Of a stretch of DNA of 64,000 bases, positions 54,279 to 63,241 are shown piece after piece (the stretch's first letter is position 1; the number at the start of each line of letters is the position of its first letter). Below the pieces are notes generated by a model that ran no database searches, was not told the DNA's origin, and saw only the letters and a list, made by a program, of their open reading frames with translations. The stretch comes from Pedobacter sp. PF22-3. Lineage in GTDB: Bacteria > Bacteroidota > Bacteroidia > Sphingobacteriales > Sphingobacteriaceae. The DNA lies in the NCBI RefSeq assembly GCF_026239555.1, contig NZ_JAPIVP010000002.1, positions 186,001 to 250,000 on the forward strand. The letters are read 5' to 3'. The position numbers and the translations under genes are program-made.

Positions 54279-54908
54279 TTATTCTAGATTGGCATGTCTT
54301 TTCCAGAGTTCTTCTGCAGGTTGACCGCTTAATTTCCAAAGTGACTGAAAAATGGCATCATTAAGCAGGAGCAGAAATTGCTCAAAAAGGCTCCCGGCAT
54401 ATTGGGTAGATACCTTTTTACTGTGATCTTCTTTCTCTGCGGCCGGAACCAAAACCAGGTGATTGCATAATTTTGCCAAGGGCGATCCGGCATTCGTGGT
54501 AATGCTTACTACATTTGCACCTGCTCCAATCGCTTTTTCTACTGCCCGCACAATAGAACCGGTTGTTCCGGAACCTGATGCTGCAATCAATAAATCGCCA
54601 GTGCTGATAGCCGGAGTGGCGGTATCGCCAACATAATAAACGGTTAGTCCAAGGTGCATCAAACGCATAGCGGCCGATTGCATTGCAAAACCCGAACGGC
54701 CTGCAGCTATAACAAAAATCCGTTTTGCATGCTGGATATGGTATATAAAAGGAATGAGCTGATCTAACTGCACTTTTTTGGCTAATTGTGTATTCTCTTC
54801 TATAATCTTATCCAGGTTCAGTTGCAGATCCCAAGCCAATTGCTGATTATCCAGCTCATCTGTCAAAACTTCATTATTGATCATTTCTACTGATTCTTTT
54901 GATTCCAT
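54279..54908 (-). CDS. hxlB: 6-phospho-3-hexuloisomerase
   Basis: 209 residues, a SIS-domain sugar-phosphate isomerase. VIAAGRSGFAMQSAAMRLMH and ISTGDLLIAASGSGTTGS are the phosphate-binding loops. AEKEDHSKKVSTQYAGSLFE carries the family's catalytic region. It converts 3-hexulose 6-phosphate to fructose 6-phosphate, completing the ribulose monophosphate bypass with the adjacent synthase. It is divergent from an AraC-type regulator (203 bp between starts), the likely controller. Confidence 0.92.
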   Translation of the reverse strand: MESKESVEMINNEVLTDELDNQQLAWDLQLNLDKIIEENTQLAKKVQLDQLIPFIYHIQHAKRIFVIAAGRSGFAMQSAAMRLMHLGLTVYYVGDTATPAISTGDLLIAASGSGTTGSIVRAVEKAIGAGANVVSITTNAGSPLAKLCNHLVLVPAAEKEDHSKKVSTQYAGSLFEQFLLLLNDAIFQSLWKLSGQPAEELWKRHANLE

Positions 54909-55111
54909 TACTACTTTGCCTTAATGGCTCAAAGGTATGGTAGCCACATAAAACGAGGATTATACATTCCGCCATTTATATGGGACAATTTGGAAAAACA
55001 GATAAAACAAAGTCATGCATTAGCCATAATTAAGACACCTTTTCCGAATAGTCCACCATAATTATCATTTAATCCAATCGCTAAGAATTTAAGTTTTTAA
55101 CTTTAACCATC

Positions 55112-55975
55112 ATGAGTTTATCAACAGAAAGCACCCATCTGGAAAGGGCCATTATTTACATCCGCGATTTAAGCAACTGCCCGCCCAGCTACCTCAACGA
55201 TCCGGGCAGAAAAGAATTCTTTGAAATTGTATGGCTTAAAAATGAAGAGCCTTTACATGCCCTGCAACAATCCGAATTTGACAGCAAAGGTGATTGGATT
55301 TATCTGATTCCGCCTTACCGCGTACATCAGCTTAATAAAGCAGGCAAAAATGGGGTATTAATCTCATTTAAAAGATCAGTATTGGAAGGGGAAGAAAAAG
55401 AATTTTTGCTTGATCTGTTCAAAATCTTTAATGTTCAGGGTGAATTTTCTTGCCTTAGGCTCAATACAGAAACAGCAGCAGAGCTGAGCAGCATTTACAG
55501 ATTGATTGAAGATGAATACCAGAAAGCAGGCAACAATTTTATCATTACGAAGGCATTGTTAAAGGTGTTTTTATTAAAATTGATACAAGTTAAAGAACAT
55601 GAATTTACCAGCCATGATGTACAGCAAAAAAGGGTTTATGAATTTTTGATGTTGCTCGAAAGCAATTACCAACAGGTTAGGAATACTGATTTTTATGCGG
55701 GCAAAATCGGAATCAGTTCTAAACGACTGAACCAGATTTTAAAAGCAAAACTAAACAAAACCGGCATGCAGATCATTCACGACCGCATTATACTGGAAGC
55801 TAAACGAAAAATTATCCATAGTGAGCAAACCATCAAAGAGATTGCCTACGAACTGGGATTTTCAGACAGGCCATACTTCAGCCGTTTTTTTAAAAAACAG
55901 ACGCAACAAACACCCGAAGAGTTTCAAAAACAAGCCAGAAACCACATCGAATCAAAATTTAACACACTGGTTTAA
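55112..55975 (+). CDS. AraC-family transcriptional regulator
   Basis: 287 residues. The N-terminal cupin-like sensor domain (about 20-120; WIYLIPPYRVHQL is the typical strand) precedes the double HTH domain (about 190-280; DFYAGKIGISSKRLNQILKA, then IKEIAYELGFSDRPYFSRFF). Placed between the hexulose-phosphate genes and the GntP permease, it is the obvious candidate for their regulation. Confidence 0.9.
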   Translation: MSLSTESTHLERAIIYIRDLSNCPPSYLNDPGRKEFFEIVWLKNEEPLHALQQSEFDSKGDWIYLIPPYRVHQLNKAGKNGVLISFKRSVLEGEEKEFLLDLFKIFNVQGEFSCLRLNTETAAELSSIYRLIEDEYQKAGNNFIITKALLKVFLLKLIQVKEHEFTSHDVQQKRVYEFLMLLESNYQQVRNTDFYAGKIGISSKRLNQILKAKLNKTGMQIIHDRIILEAKRKIIHSEQTIKEIAYELGFSDRPYFSRFFKKQTQQTPEEFQKQARNHIESKFNTLV

Positions 55976-56017
55976 AAAAACTGACATGTTTTATGAATAA
56001 TCGATACTTTTACTTTT

Positions 56018-56200
56018 ATGATCAGATTAAACAGCGATACACCGAACGATATTCTTCAGGATGTAAAAATTGGCGATATGGTTACCGATACCTTTAGCAA
56101 AACGGGCCTGGTAGAAAGCATAGAAGTAAAAGATGATGGCCTGTACCGGATTTACGAATTCAACCTCGTTACCGGACGAACCATTACGGTTAAAAAATAG
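56018..56200 (+). CDS. Small hypothetical protein
   Basis: 60 residues, beta-rich and acidic (MIRLNSDTPNDILQDVKIGD). The latter half (DDGLYRIYEFNLVTGRTITV) repeats short beta strands and resembles a hint-like or SH3-like small fold; no confident family. It lies between the AraC regulator and the permease on the same strand. Confidence 0.5.
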   Translation: MIRLNSDTPNDILQDVKIGDMVTDTFSKTGLVESIEVKDDGLYRIYEFNLVTGRTITVKK

Positions 56201-56248
56201 CTGGGGTTAAAATCCTATATTTAACTACATTACCTAATTTCTAGCCAA

Positions 56249-57538
56249 ATGTCATTATTGATCCTGCTTTTCGGTATTTTATTGCTTTTCGTATTGATCT
56301 TAAAAAAGATCAACCCTATGATTGCCCTGATTGCTGTGGCAATTATTACAGGTCTTTTACTGGGAATGCCTGCTACAAAGGTAATGAACTCCATTAGCAA
56401 TGGAATAGGTAGCACGCTGGGCAGCATGGTAATGGTTTTGGCCCTTGGTGCGATGATGGGTAAACTGATTGAAGATAGCGGATCGGCAAAAAAGATCGTT
56501 TTTATTTTAATTGGTGCTTTTGGCAAAAAGAATATCCAGTGGGCCGTGCTGTTAACGGGTCTATTGGTTGGAATTCCGTTATTTTACAATGCTGGTTTCG
56601 TAGTATTAATCCCTTTAGTTTTTGCCATTTCAGCAACAACAGGGTTATCAAAATTATACATCGGTATTCCAATGGCCACAGCCCTTTCAGTCACACATGG
56701 TTTTTTACCCCCTCACCCTGGGCCTGTTGCTTTAGCCGGAATTTTCCATGCCGATATTGGTAAAACATTAATTTATGGCTTAACTTTAAGCGTGCCCATT
56801 GCGGTTATTGCGGGCATTTACTTTCCGAGATTGATTCTCAAACGGGATCAATCGTTAACAGTCCACAACTTTAGCATTAGTGAAGAAGAAAATCTTCCTT
56901 CTGCCTCAAGAAGTTTTATTACTGCATTGCTGCCGGTATTTTTAATCATCGCCGGAACCATTGGGAGCAGCATTAAGATAGACTATATTGGTAAACCGCT
57001 GTTTACATTTTTAGCCGATCCTACCGCAGCCCTGTTAATTTCGGTTATTATCGCGCTGGCACTTCAAAAAACTTCCATTTCAAAAGCCATGGAATCGTGT
57101 GCTGAAGGGGTTAAAAGTATTGCCATGATTATCCTTATTATTGCTGCTGGTGGCGCCTTTAAACAGATATTGATTGATAGTGGTATGGGCGAAACGGTGA
57201 AACAGCTTACCGGAGGTTTAAATTTATCGCCATTATTACTCGCGTGGTTAATTACGGCATCACTTAGGGTAACCCTGGGTTCGGCAACAGTGGCCGCATT
57301 AACTGCTTCGGGTATGGTACTTCCTTTAATTGGCCCCGGTGCTTCGCCAGAATTAATGGTATTATCTGTAGGCGCGGGAAGTTTAATGTTTTCGCACGTA
57401 AACGATACCGGCTTCTGGATGTTTAAGGAATATTTTAACCTCAGCCTTAAAGAAACTTTTAGCACCTGGACCATGATGGAAAGTTTGGTTTCTGTTTTAG
57501 GGCTTGTTGGGGTGTTGGTATTGAATCAGTTTGTTTAG
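56249..57538 (+). CDS. gntP: Gluconate:H+ symporter (GntP family)
   Basis: 429 residues with about 12 hydrophobic helices. GntP landmarks are MGKLIEDSGSAKKI, ATALSVTHGFLPPHPGPVA, the ALILGSATVAALTASG-like ALGSATVAALTASGM segment and FSHVNDTGFWMFKEYF. It imports gluconate or a related aldonate with protons across the inner membrane. It follows the AraC gene and a small ORF, next to the hexulose-phosphate enzymes, suggesting they handle a linked sugar-acid or pentose route. Substrate within the family (gluconate, glycerate, others) cannot be told. Confidence 0.9.
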   Translation: MSLLILLFGILLLFVLILKKINPMIALIAVAIITGLLLGMPATKVMNSISNGIGSTLGSMVMVLALGAMMGKLIEDSGSAKKIVFILIGAFGKKNIQWAVLLTGLLVGIPLFYNAGFVVLIPLVFAISATTGLSKLYIGIPMATALSVTHGFLPPHPGPVALAGIFHADIGKTLIYGLTLSVPIAVIAGIYFPRLILKRDQSLTVHNFSISEEENLPSASRSFITALLPVFLIIAGTIGSSIKIDYIGKPLFTFLADPTAALLISVIIALALQKTSISKAMESCAEGVKSIAMIILIIAAGGAFKQILIDSGMGETVKQLTGGLNLSPLLLAWLITASLRVTLGSATVAALTASGMVLPLIGPGASPELMVLSVGAGSLMFSHVNDTGFWMFKEYFNLSLKETFSTWTMMESLVSVLGLVGVLVLNQFV

Positions 57539-58104
57539 AAAATTGGACCTGGTATTTAGAGAAGCCTGTACCTACCATTGCTCTATGCAAGCCAATATTT
57601 TAATCTTTTGGAAAGCAATTACAGAAGTTCTTTGGCTAAAACAGTCTCGCTCCGATCGGGTTTAAAGGGCTTGAACAGTACTACTGTCCAGGGTGAAATA
57701 AACCCGACCGACAGCGTTATTCCGTCCTTCACGGAATTAAGCAAAGGGCGGGACTAGCGGAACCGAAGCACCACAGACATTGCTTTCCAAAAAACACCAA
57801 TGAAAAAATTGGCTTTACAATGACGATTTTTCGTCGGCTACCGCTGCACCAATAAGATACTTCATTTATATTAATTCTGCAGCCATGGTTCGTGGAGACA
57901 CGAACCATTCTTATTTTTTGCCACGGAGGCTCGGAGAACACGGAAATTGATTACCCTAGATTTGTCTTATTTTCGAATTAAACTAAGCTGCCCTCAGGTG
58001 GCTTAAGTGGCCAAAAATAACCCACGTTGGTAACACAAACTACACAGATCCCTCCATGCTGCTCTCCATCCATAGCTATCGGATCGGGATGACAATCTAT
58101 TTAA
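57539..58104. other. Intergenic region with a repeat element; no gene
   Basis: About 565 bp. It contains a terminal-inverted-repeat element (57606-57792) and the second copy of the CCACGGAGGCTC repeat (57921-57946; first copy 6601-6625). No credible ORF; the minus-strand frame at 57729-57941 is probably a shadow of the element. Confidence 0.5.
57606..57792. repeat. MITE-like element with 14-bp terminal inverted repeats
   Basis: ttttggaaagcaat (57606-57619) and attgctttccaaaa (57779-57792) are exact inverted repeats 187 bp apart end to end. Inside is a GC-rich hairpin attccgt/acggaat (57719-57725, 57731-57737) and a second palindrome cagtactactg (57676-57686). No coding frame. Flanking target duplication is not obvious. 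Confidence 0.55.
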
Positions 58105-60552
58105 TTAATTCTTCACCCTGTTTTTTTCTGCATCGGCACCAGAAGATTCGTGTTTTTCAGGGGAAGAAAAGGTTTTCCCAAAACGATAACTATAACTCAC
58201 CACAACTGATCTTGAATCCTGACGGTTAACCCAGTTAGCTTCTGCATTTGCCAGGTTATTAATTACCCCAGTATATATTCTAGTTCTGAAAATATCGTTC
58301 GCAGTTAATTTCAAGGTGCTTTTTGATGAAAGTTTTTTCTGTACCGCTGCACCAAACTCATGCACTTGCCCCGACAAAAACTGCACATTAGACAGTTTAC
58401 TTTGGTAACGCATATTTACCTCAGCATTCCACGTCGGACTGATTTTGAACTGAAGATTAGGACTTGCCTTTAAATAACTTCCATTGGTAACCAGAAAGCC
58501 TGTATAAAAATCTGTTTTCGAAACTATTTTTGCATACTCTACATAAGCATTCAGTTTAACCCATTTAGTGAGGTCGATCTCTGCATTTACCGAAACATTG
58601 GCTACCGTGGTTTTTCCCACGTTGGCTGGCCTGCTATAATAGGTACCATCTACAATCTCTATGGTTTCATTCACCTCATCCCTCACCCAGCCGTAACCTA
58701 AAGTGGTGGTGATTTTATTTTTATAGGTGTGCGAAAGCTCTAAACTTTGTGTAAATGATGGCTTTAAGAATGGATTTCCAACATAATAAGTAAATTTATC
58801 CAATGGTGAGAAAAACGGGTTCAGATCCTGGTAATACGGACGATCTATCCTTCGCCCATAATTTAAGCCCAACTCATTATTTCCGGCAGTATCCAGTTTA
58901 TAAGAAAAATAAACCGTTGGGAACAAACTGTTATAGGTTCTTTTAAAACTCGAATCGCGTTTGATCAGATTGCCCAATTGATGCCCGTTAGAAACCGTGT
59001 TTTCATACCTCAAGCCGGCCTGAAGCGAAAACCGTTTCCCTTCCCTACTCATGTTCAGGTAAACCGCGTTAATATTCTCCTTATATAAAAAGTGATTGCT
59101 CTTTTCATAATCTGCACTTGTTCTTCCATTTGCAGTATTAGCGTAATCGGCAATATTATCCGTTTTGGTATAAGCGGTTTTAACACCTGCATCCAGCTTC
59201 CACTTATTTTCCAGTGGATGCGAATAATCCATTTTGGCGGTATAGATATCAATATTAGAAGGCAGATTACCCGTTAAAATATCCTGGTATTTTAAGGCTC
59301 CGCTTGGCAGGTAACTAAAATTATTATAGGTCTGATCGGTTCGATCCCGATAAAGCAGGTAATCTGCATCAAAGGTTAATTCCCGCCCTGCCTGCTTAAA
59401 TTTATGCCTGTAATTTAAGTTTACACCTGCATTTTGATACTTAATCTGATCAATATTTTCAGCCCTGATTACCGAATCTAACTGCATTGAGGCATTAGAT
59501 AGATTACTGGTATTGTTGTTCACCTGTTTGGAGATCCTGTTCATGCCGGTAAGTACTACACCCCACGTGGTGCGTTCTGATGCATAATAATCTAGCCCGG
59601 TTTTAAGGTTAAAAGTATTGCCATGTCTGTGGAAATAAGAATTTTGATTAAAGTAGGATTTGGCACTACCATCAGCATTTTTATATTTCCGGTTCAGATC
59701 AAGATCGGTAAAACTGTTATTGAGGTTATAGCTCAGGTTCCCAAAAACATTAACCTTATCCTTTCGGTAATTAAAGTTGAAGCTATTGTTCGAACGGCTT
59801 AGCTCGCCCTGATTTAGACTCAGATTAATTCCCCCATTAAAGCCGGCGGTTTTGGTTTTCTTGGTTTTGATGTTAATTACGCCTCCATTGCCGGCAGCAT
59901 CGTACTTGGCAGGTGGATTGGTCATCAGCTCAATCTGATCAAGCGAAGAGGAAGGTAATGAACGCAAATAGTTCTCCAGATCTGAACCTGATAAATATGT
60001 TGGTTTATCATCAATAAAAATGGCTACCCCATTTTTACCTTTCAACGAAATTACCCCATTTTGATCTACATTTATGCCAGGCGATTTGCTCAGCACATCC
60101 AATGCAGTTGTACCCGCATTCGAAATCAAGGCATCTACATTAACAACCGTCCGGTCTATTTTCCGTTCTACAAAAGCTTTTTGCCCTGAAATGGTTACTT
60201 CCTTTAAATTGGTTGCGCCAGTCTTGATTTTGATATCCGGCAATGCAATAACGTCATGGCCTGCAGTCAGCACCATTGTATCAGTTTGGTATATGGGCGA
60301 TCCGACAACAGATATTTTAATCAGATATTTTCCATAACCAAGCTGATCAAAACTGAATAGTCCATCCTTTTCAGTAAAAGTGGTTTTAACCAATGTAGAA
60401 TCTTTGAGTAGAGCGACTGTCGCAAATTCTATATTTTTTCCATCGGCATCCAATACATGGCCATAAATTCTGGATGGAGGACTTTGTGCATGGGCAAAAG
60501 TAAAGGCAATACTTATACATACGGCTAAAAAAGCCATGACCTTGTATTTCAT
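58105..60552 (-). CDS. Outer-membrane beta-barrel protein (TonB-receptor-like, carboxypeptidase-regulatory domain)
   Basis: 815 residues. Signal peptide (VCISIAFTFAHAQ), a carboxypeptidase-D regulatory-like domain (PSRIYGHVLDADGKNIEFAT), then a plug (GTTALDVLSKSPGINVDQNG, IFIDDKPTYLSG, IELMTNPPAKYDAAGNGGVI) and a long beta-barrel with repeated aromatic strands. This fits the OMP_b-brl_3 outer-membrane family of Bacteroidota. Located just downstream of an M56/BlaI pair on the same strand, it may be a regulated transporter of unknown substrate. The final strand ends without the classic Phe because a charged tail (ESSGADAEKNRVKN) follows. Confidence 0.85.
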   Translation of the reverse strand: MKYKVMAFLAVCISIAFTFAHAQSPPSRIYGHVLDADGKNIEFATVALLKDSTLVKTTFTEKDGLFSFDQLGYGKYLIKISVVGSPIYQTDTMVLTAGHDVIALPDIKIKTGATNLKEVTISGQKAFVERKIDRTVVNVDALISNAGTTALDVLSKSPGINVDQNGVISLKGKNGVAIFIDDKPTYLSGSDLENYLRSLPSSSLDQIELMTNPPAKYDAAGNGGVINIKTKKTKTAGFNGGINLSLNQGELSRSNNSFNFNYRKDKVNVFGNLSYNLNNSFTDLDLNRKYKNADGSAKSYFNQNSYFHRHGNTFNLKTGLDYYASERTTWGVVLTGMNRISKQVNNNTSNLSNASMQLDSVIRAENIDQIKYQNAGVNLNYRHKFKQAGRELTFDADYLLYRDRTDQTYNNFSYLPSGALKYQDILTGNLPSNIDIYTAKMDYSHPLENKWKLDAGVKTAYTKTDNIADYANTANGRTSADYEKSNHFLYKENINAVYLNMSREGKRFSLQAGLRYENTVSNGHQLGNLIKRDSSFKRTYNSLFPTVYFSYKLDTAGNNELGLNYGRRIDRPYYQDLNPFFSPLDKFTYYVGNPFLKPSFTQSLELSHTYKNKITTTLGYGWVRDEVNETIEIVDGTYYSRPANVGKTTVANVSVNAEIDLTKWVKLNAYVEYAKIVSKTDFYTGFLVTNGSYLKASPNLQFKISPTWNAEVNMRYQSKLSNVQFLSGQVHEFGAAVQKKLSSKSTLKLTANDIFRTRIYTGVINNLANAEANWVNRQDSRSVVVSYSYRFGKTFSSPEKHESSGADAEKNRVKN

Positions 60553-60587
60553 GAGATGTTGTTGGATTAAGCTTTTAGAGGTTGATT

Positions 60588-62492
60588 TTAGTTATTTTCA
60601 ATCAGGAAATTATACATCAGCGAGTGTTTATCGTTCTTCAAAAACCGCTTTTTATACTTTTGCAGAACTTCGGTATTTTGTTTCACCCCATTTACGATCA
60701 GCTCATTTTTATTGAGTTTGTATGATAGTTTATTGGTACTGCTGATGATGCCATCTTTCATCAATTCCTGATTGATTGCATTGGTATAATCATGTCCATC
60801 GCCATTGGTTACGGTTTTCGAAGTAACTGTCCGCTTTGAACTGGTTTTACCCGTACCACCTTCACTGTAAACGGCTGGTGTTGGTGGTGTTGGAGGCGTT
60901 GCAGGAACAGCAGGTGTAGCGGGTACTGCAGGTACTGCTGGTACCGCTGGTACAGCATATGCAGCGCGCGGCACTTTTGGTGCTCTAGGTGGACGAGGTA
61001 CGCCGGTCGATATCGAATAACCTACTGATTTATCTTCTTTTGATAATCCGCTGTATGCTTTCGCATCTTCAACAGCTTGTTTGGCATCAATAATGGCTTG
61101 TTTAGCATCAATTAAAGCCTGTTTGCGATCCACTTCTGCTTGTCGAGCATCAATAGCTGCTTGTTTAACATCTTCCTGAGCCTGTTTTACATCATTCTGC
61201 CATGTTTTTTCGTCCGCTTGCCTGGCTTTTTCATCAGTAAGCCTGGCCTTTCTATCTTCTTTCGTTTCTGGCAGCTGTTGTTTTTCATTCATCTTCTTCA
61301 GCTGGTTATCTACTTTTGCATTGATCTCCTTTTCAATTTGATCTGCAGATTTTCCTTCTACAGGCTTAGCTTTTTTCCTGGTTGTATCCTGTAAGATTAC
61401 AACTGTAGTGGATGTTTCTTTTCTGGTAACTGTTTCAGCATGGCCAATACTTTTAAATGCGGCACTGCAAATCACTACTGATACCAGGGTGATGGTTAAT
61501 ATCGTTTTTTCCATTTTGTTTAAAGTTGAATTGGTATTGAATAACATCCTGCTAGCTCTGTGTAGCAGGCTACCTTTAGTCCCGCTCATGGCCATGGCAT
61601 AAGCAGGTGCACGCTGCTTAAATTCCTGACAAACAATAAGGGCCTGAACGTAATTTTTACGATCGTTTACACAGGCGATGGCCAAATCATCGCAGCAATG
61701 CTCACGTTCTGTTTTTATTAATTGAGATACCCAAAGTACCGCAGGGTTAAAAAAGAAGACAATTTCTATGAAACTTTGCAATATATTCACCAAATAATCT
61801 TTCCGTTTAATATGGGCCAGTTCATGAGAAAGAATGGCTTCTACCTCTGCAGTAGACAAGCTATTTAGTAAACCCAAAGGAATGAGGATTAAAGGCTTAA
61901 AATGACCCACTACCAAGGGTACCTGCGCAATGCCCGATTGCATCAGCTTTACATGTTGGATTAAACCCAGTTTTTGGGCAAGTTCATTTAATTTTTCATC
62001 CCACTTTTTACCTGGTGCGTAGGTTTTATAGTTACGCAAATGATATACACCATTCAAACCTACCATTAATTGGATGCTTTTTCCACAGATGATCAGGAAC
62101 CAAACCAATACAATTTGATAAGCATAGGCATTCCATAAAGATAGGATGCGGTTAAGTCCTGAATACATGTTTTGCTGTACATTTGTAACCGCTTGTTGAT
62201 CTGCAATTGCCTTGGGCAAATTAATCCCTATTTGATGAACGACCTGCGATTGTTTATGCTGATCCGATTGCTGAAGTTCCTGATAAAAAGCAAAACCTAT
62301 TGCCACAACAAACAAGCCTAAACATGCCGTAAGTAAGTTATAACGCCATGTAGCGCTTGCCTTACGGGAAGTAAACATGACCAAACCAGCTAGCAAAGCT
62401 AAAATAACACCAATCCACAAAGAGTGGAACAAGGTAGCACCCAGGGCATGAAGCCAGTTATCGGGTAAAAGATTGATTAATTTAAATTCCAT
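60588..62492 (-). CDS. M56-family (BlaR1-like) membrane metallopeptidase with repetitive C-terminal region
   Basis: 634 residues. Four TM helices (near 12-35, 50-72, 124-146 and 240-262) around a zinc-peptidase motif SHELAHIKRKDY (HExxH) with downstream EREHCCDD supplying a further ligand. After a fifth TM (about 329-347) comes a Lys/Glu-rich region with near-heptad copies of DAKQA, then a PAVPAVPATP-type stretch. BlaR1/MecR1 relatives cut or signal to the BlaI-type repressor encoded upstream by 33 nt. Unlike BlaR1 there is no recognisable penicillin-binding sensor, only the repetitive domain. Confidence 0.88.
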   Translation of the reverse strand: MEFKLINLLPDNWLHALGATLFHSLWIGVILALLAGLVMFTSRKASATWRYNLLTACLGLFVVAIGFAFYQELQQSDQHKQSQVVHQIGINLPKAIADQQAVTNVQQNMYSGLNRILSLWNAYAYQIVLVWFLIICGKSIQLMVGLNGVYHLRNYKTYAPGKKWDEKLNELAQKLGLIQHVKLMQSGIAQVPLVVGHFKPLILIPLGLLNSLSTAEVEAILSHELAHIKRKDYLVNILQSFIEIVFFFNPAVLWVSQLIKTEREHCCDDLAIACVNDRKNYVQALIVCQEFKQRAPAYAMAMSGTKGSLLHRASRMLFNTNSTLNKMEKTILTITLVSVVICSAAFKSIGHAETVTRKETSTTVVILQDTTRKKAKPVEGKSADQIEKEINAKVDNQLKKMNEKQQLPETKEDRKARLTDEKARQADEKTWQNDVKQAQEDVKQAAIDARQAEVDRKQALIDAKQAIIDAKQAVEDAKAYSGLSKEDKSVGYSISTGVPRPPRAPKVPRAAYAVPAVPAVPAVPATPAVPATPPTPPTPAVYSEGGTGKTSSKRTVTSKTVTNGDGHDYTNAINQELMKDGIISSTNKLSYKLNKNELIVNGVKQNTEVLQKYKKRFLKNDKHSLMYNFLIENN

Positions 62493-62524
62493 TATGGTGG
62501 TTCTTTAGCTTCTGTTCTGGTTAA

Positions 62525-62914
62525 TTAGTCCATGCTATCCAATAGCCGCTTAATCTCTTCGATTTCCTTTTTTGATGTTTTTTCGTTCCCCAAAAGTTGC
62601 ATCATCAATTTAGATGCGGAGCCTTTATACAAGGTGTTTACGAAACGATCTAATAACTGCACTTTGGTTTTTTCTTCTGCTTCTACCGGGATATAAATGT
62701 GTTTCATTTGGCTCTCATCACGTTTTAATATCCCTTTTTCGGTTAAAATCTGCATCTGCTTTAAGGTTGAGGTGTAATTTACCTCCCGCTGCTCGTTCAG
62801 TTTATCGTTTACAAACCGAACTGTAGATGGACCGAACTCCCATAATACCTGAAGAATCTCTAATTCAGCTTTGGTTGGTTCGGGCAGATTATTTTCAGTC
62901 TGAGTACTTTTCAT
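62525..62914 (-). CDS. BlaI/MecI/CopY-family transcriptional repressor
   Basis: 129 residues. Winged helix at 12-80 (LPEPTKAELEILQVLWEFGP, STLKQMQILTEKGILKRDE). The C-terminal part dimerises (LDRFVNTLYKGSASKLMMQL). It represses its own promoter and the M56 peptidase gene directly downstream; cleavage by the peptidase would relieve it. A palindrome tacga-N6-tcgta lies between the promoter boxes. Confidence 0.9.
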   Translation of the reverse strand: MKSTQTENNLPEPTKAELEILQVLWEFGPSTVRFVNDKLNEQREVNYTSTLKQMQILTEKGILKRDESQMKHIYIPVEAEEKTKVQLLDRFVNTLYKGSASKLMMQLLGNEKTSKKEIEEIKRLLDSMD

Positions 62915-62918
62915 ATTT

Positions 62919-62949
62919 TAAAGGTACGACAAATTTCGTACGATGCAAA
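62919..62949 (-). promoter_or_regulatory. Promoter and candidate BlaI operator
   Basis: Read on the minus strand: -33 TTTG (62949-62946), 19-nt spacer, -7 TACCTTTA (62926-62919), ATG 4 nt further. Within the spacer tacga (62925-62929) and tcgta (62936-62940) form an inverted repeat with 6-nt gap, and tcgtacga (62936-62943) is itself palindromic. The position fits repressor blockage of RNA polymerase. Confidence 0.65.
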
Positions 62950-63181
62950 TATTAGGTGATTTATTTTTACTGAATCAAAATAAATAACTGATTTAAAGCA
63001 TATTAAGAATCAATTATTTTCTTAAACTGCTTTGTTTGACCACCATTATTAATTCTGACAAACAAAGAATGCATGTTGAACACATCGTTAATAGGTTATA
63101 TAAGGTGATCCTTTTACTCCATGATTTAGCCAAAAGGTAATTACCAATTTAAAATTGCTGAAAATAAAATGATATTATCCA

Positions 63182-63227
63182 GACACAAAACATCTGATGT
63201 TTAAATTAAACATCGTATGTTTGTGTC
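63182..63227 (+). promoter_or_regulatory. Twin palindromic operator upstream of the FadR-type regulator
   Basis: Two near-identical palindromes, aaacatctgatgttt (63188-63202) and aaacatcgtatgttt (63208-63222), are spaced 20 bp apart centre to centre. The surrounding gacaca (63182-) and tgtgtc (-63227) also pair. The block ends 20 bp before the regulator ATG, an arrangement expected for autoregulation by two dimers on one helix face. Confidence 0.7.
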
Positions 63228-63241
63228 ATTGATCTCACACC

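Larger units (their letters stand above)
62915..63241. other. Divergent intergenic region, BlaI / FadR-type regulator
   Basis: About 327 bp with the BlaI promoter/operator at the left end and the twin GntR-type operators at the right end. Nothing else is seen between. Confidence 0.5.
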
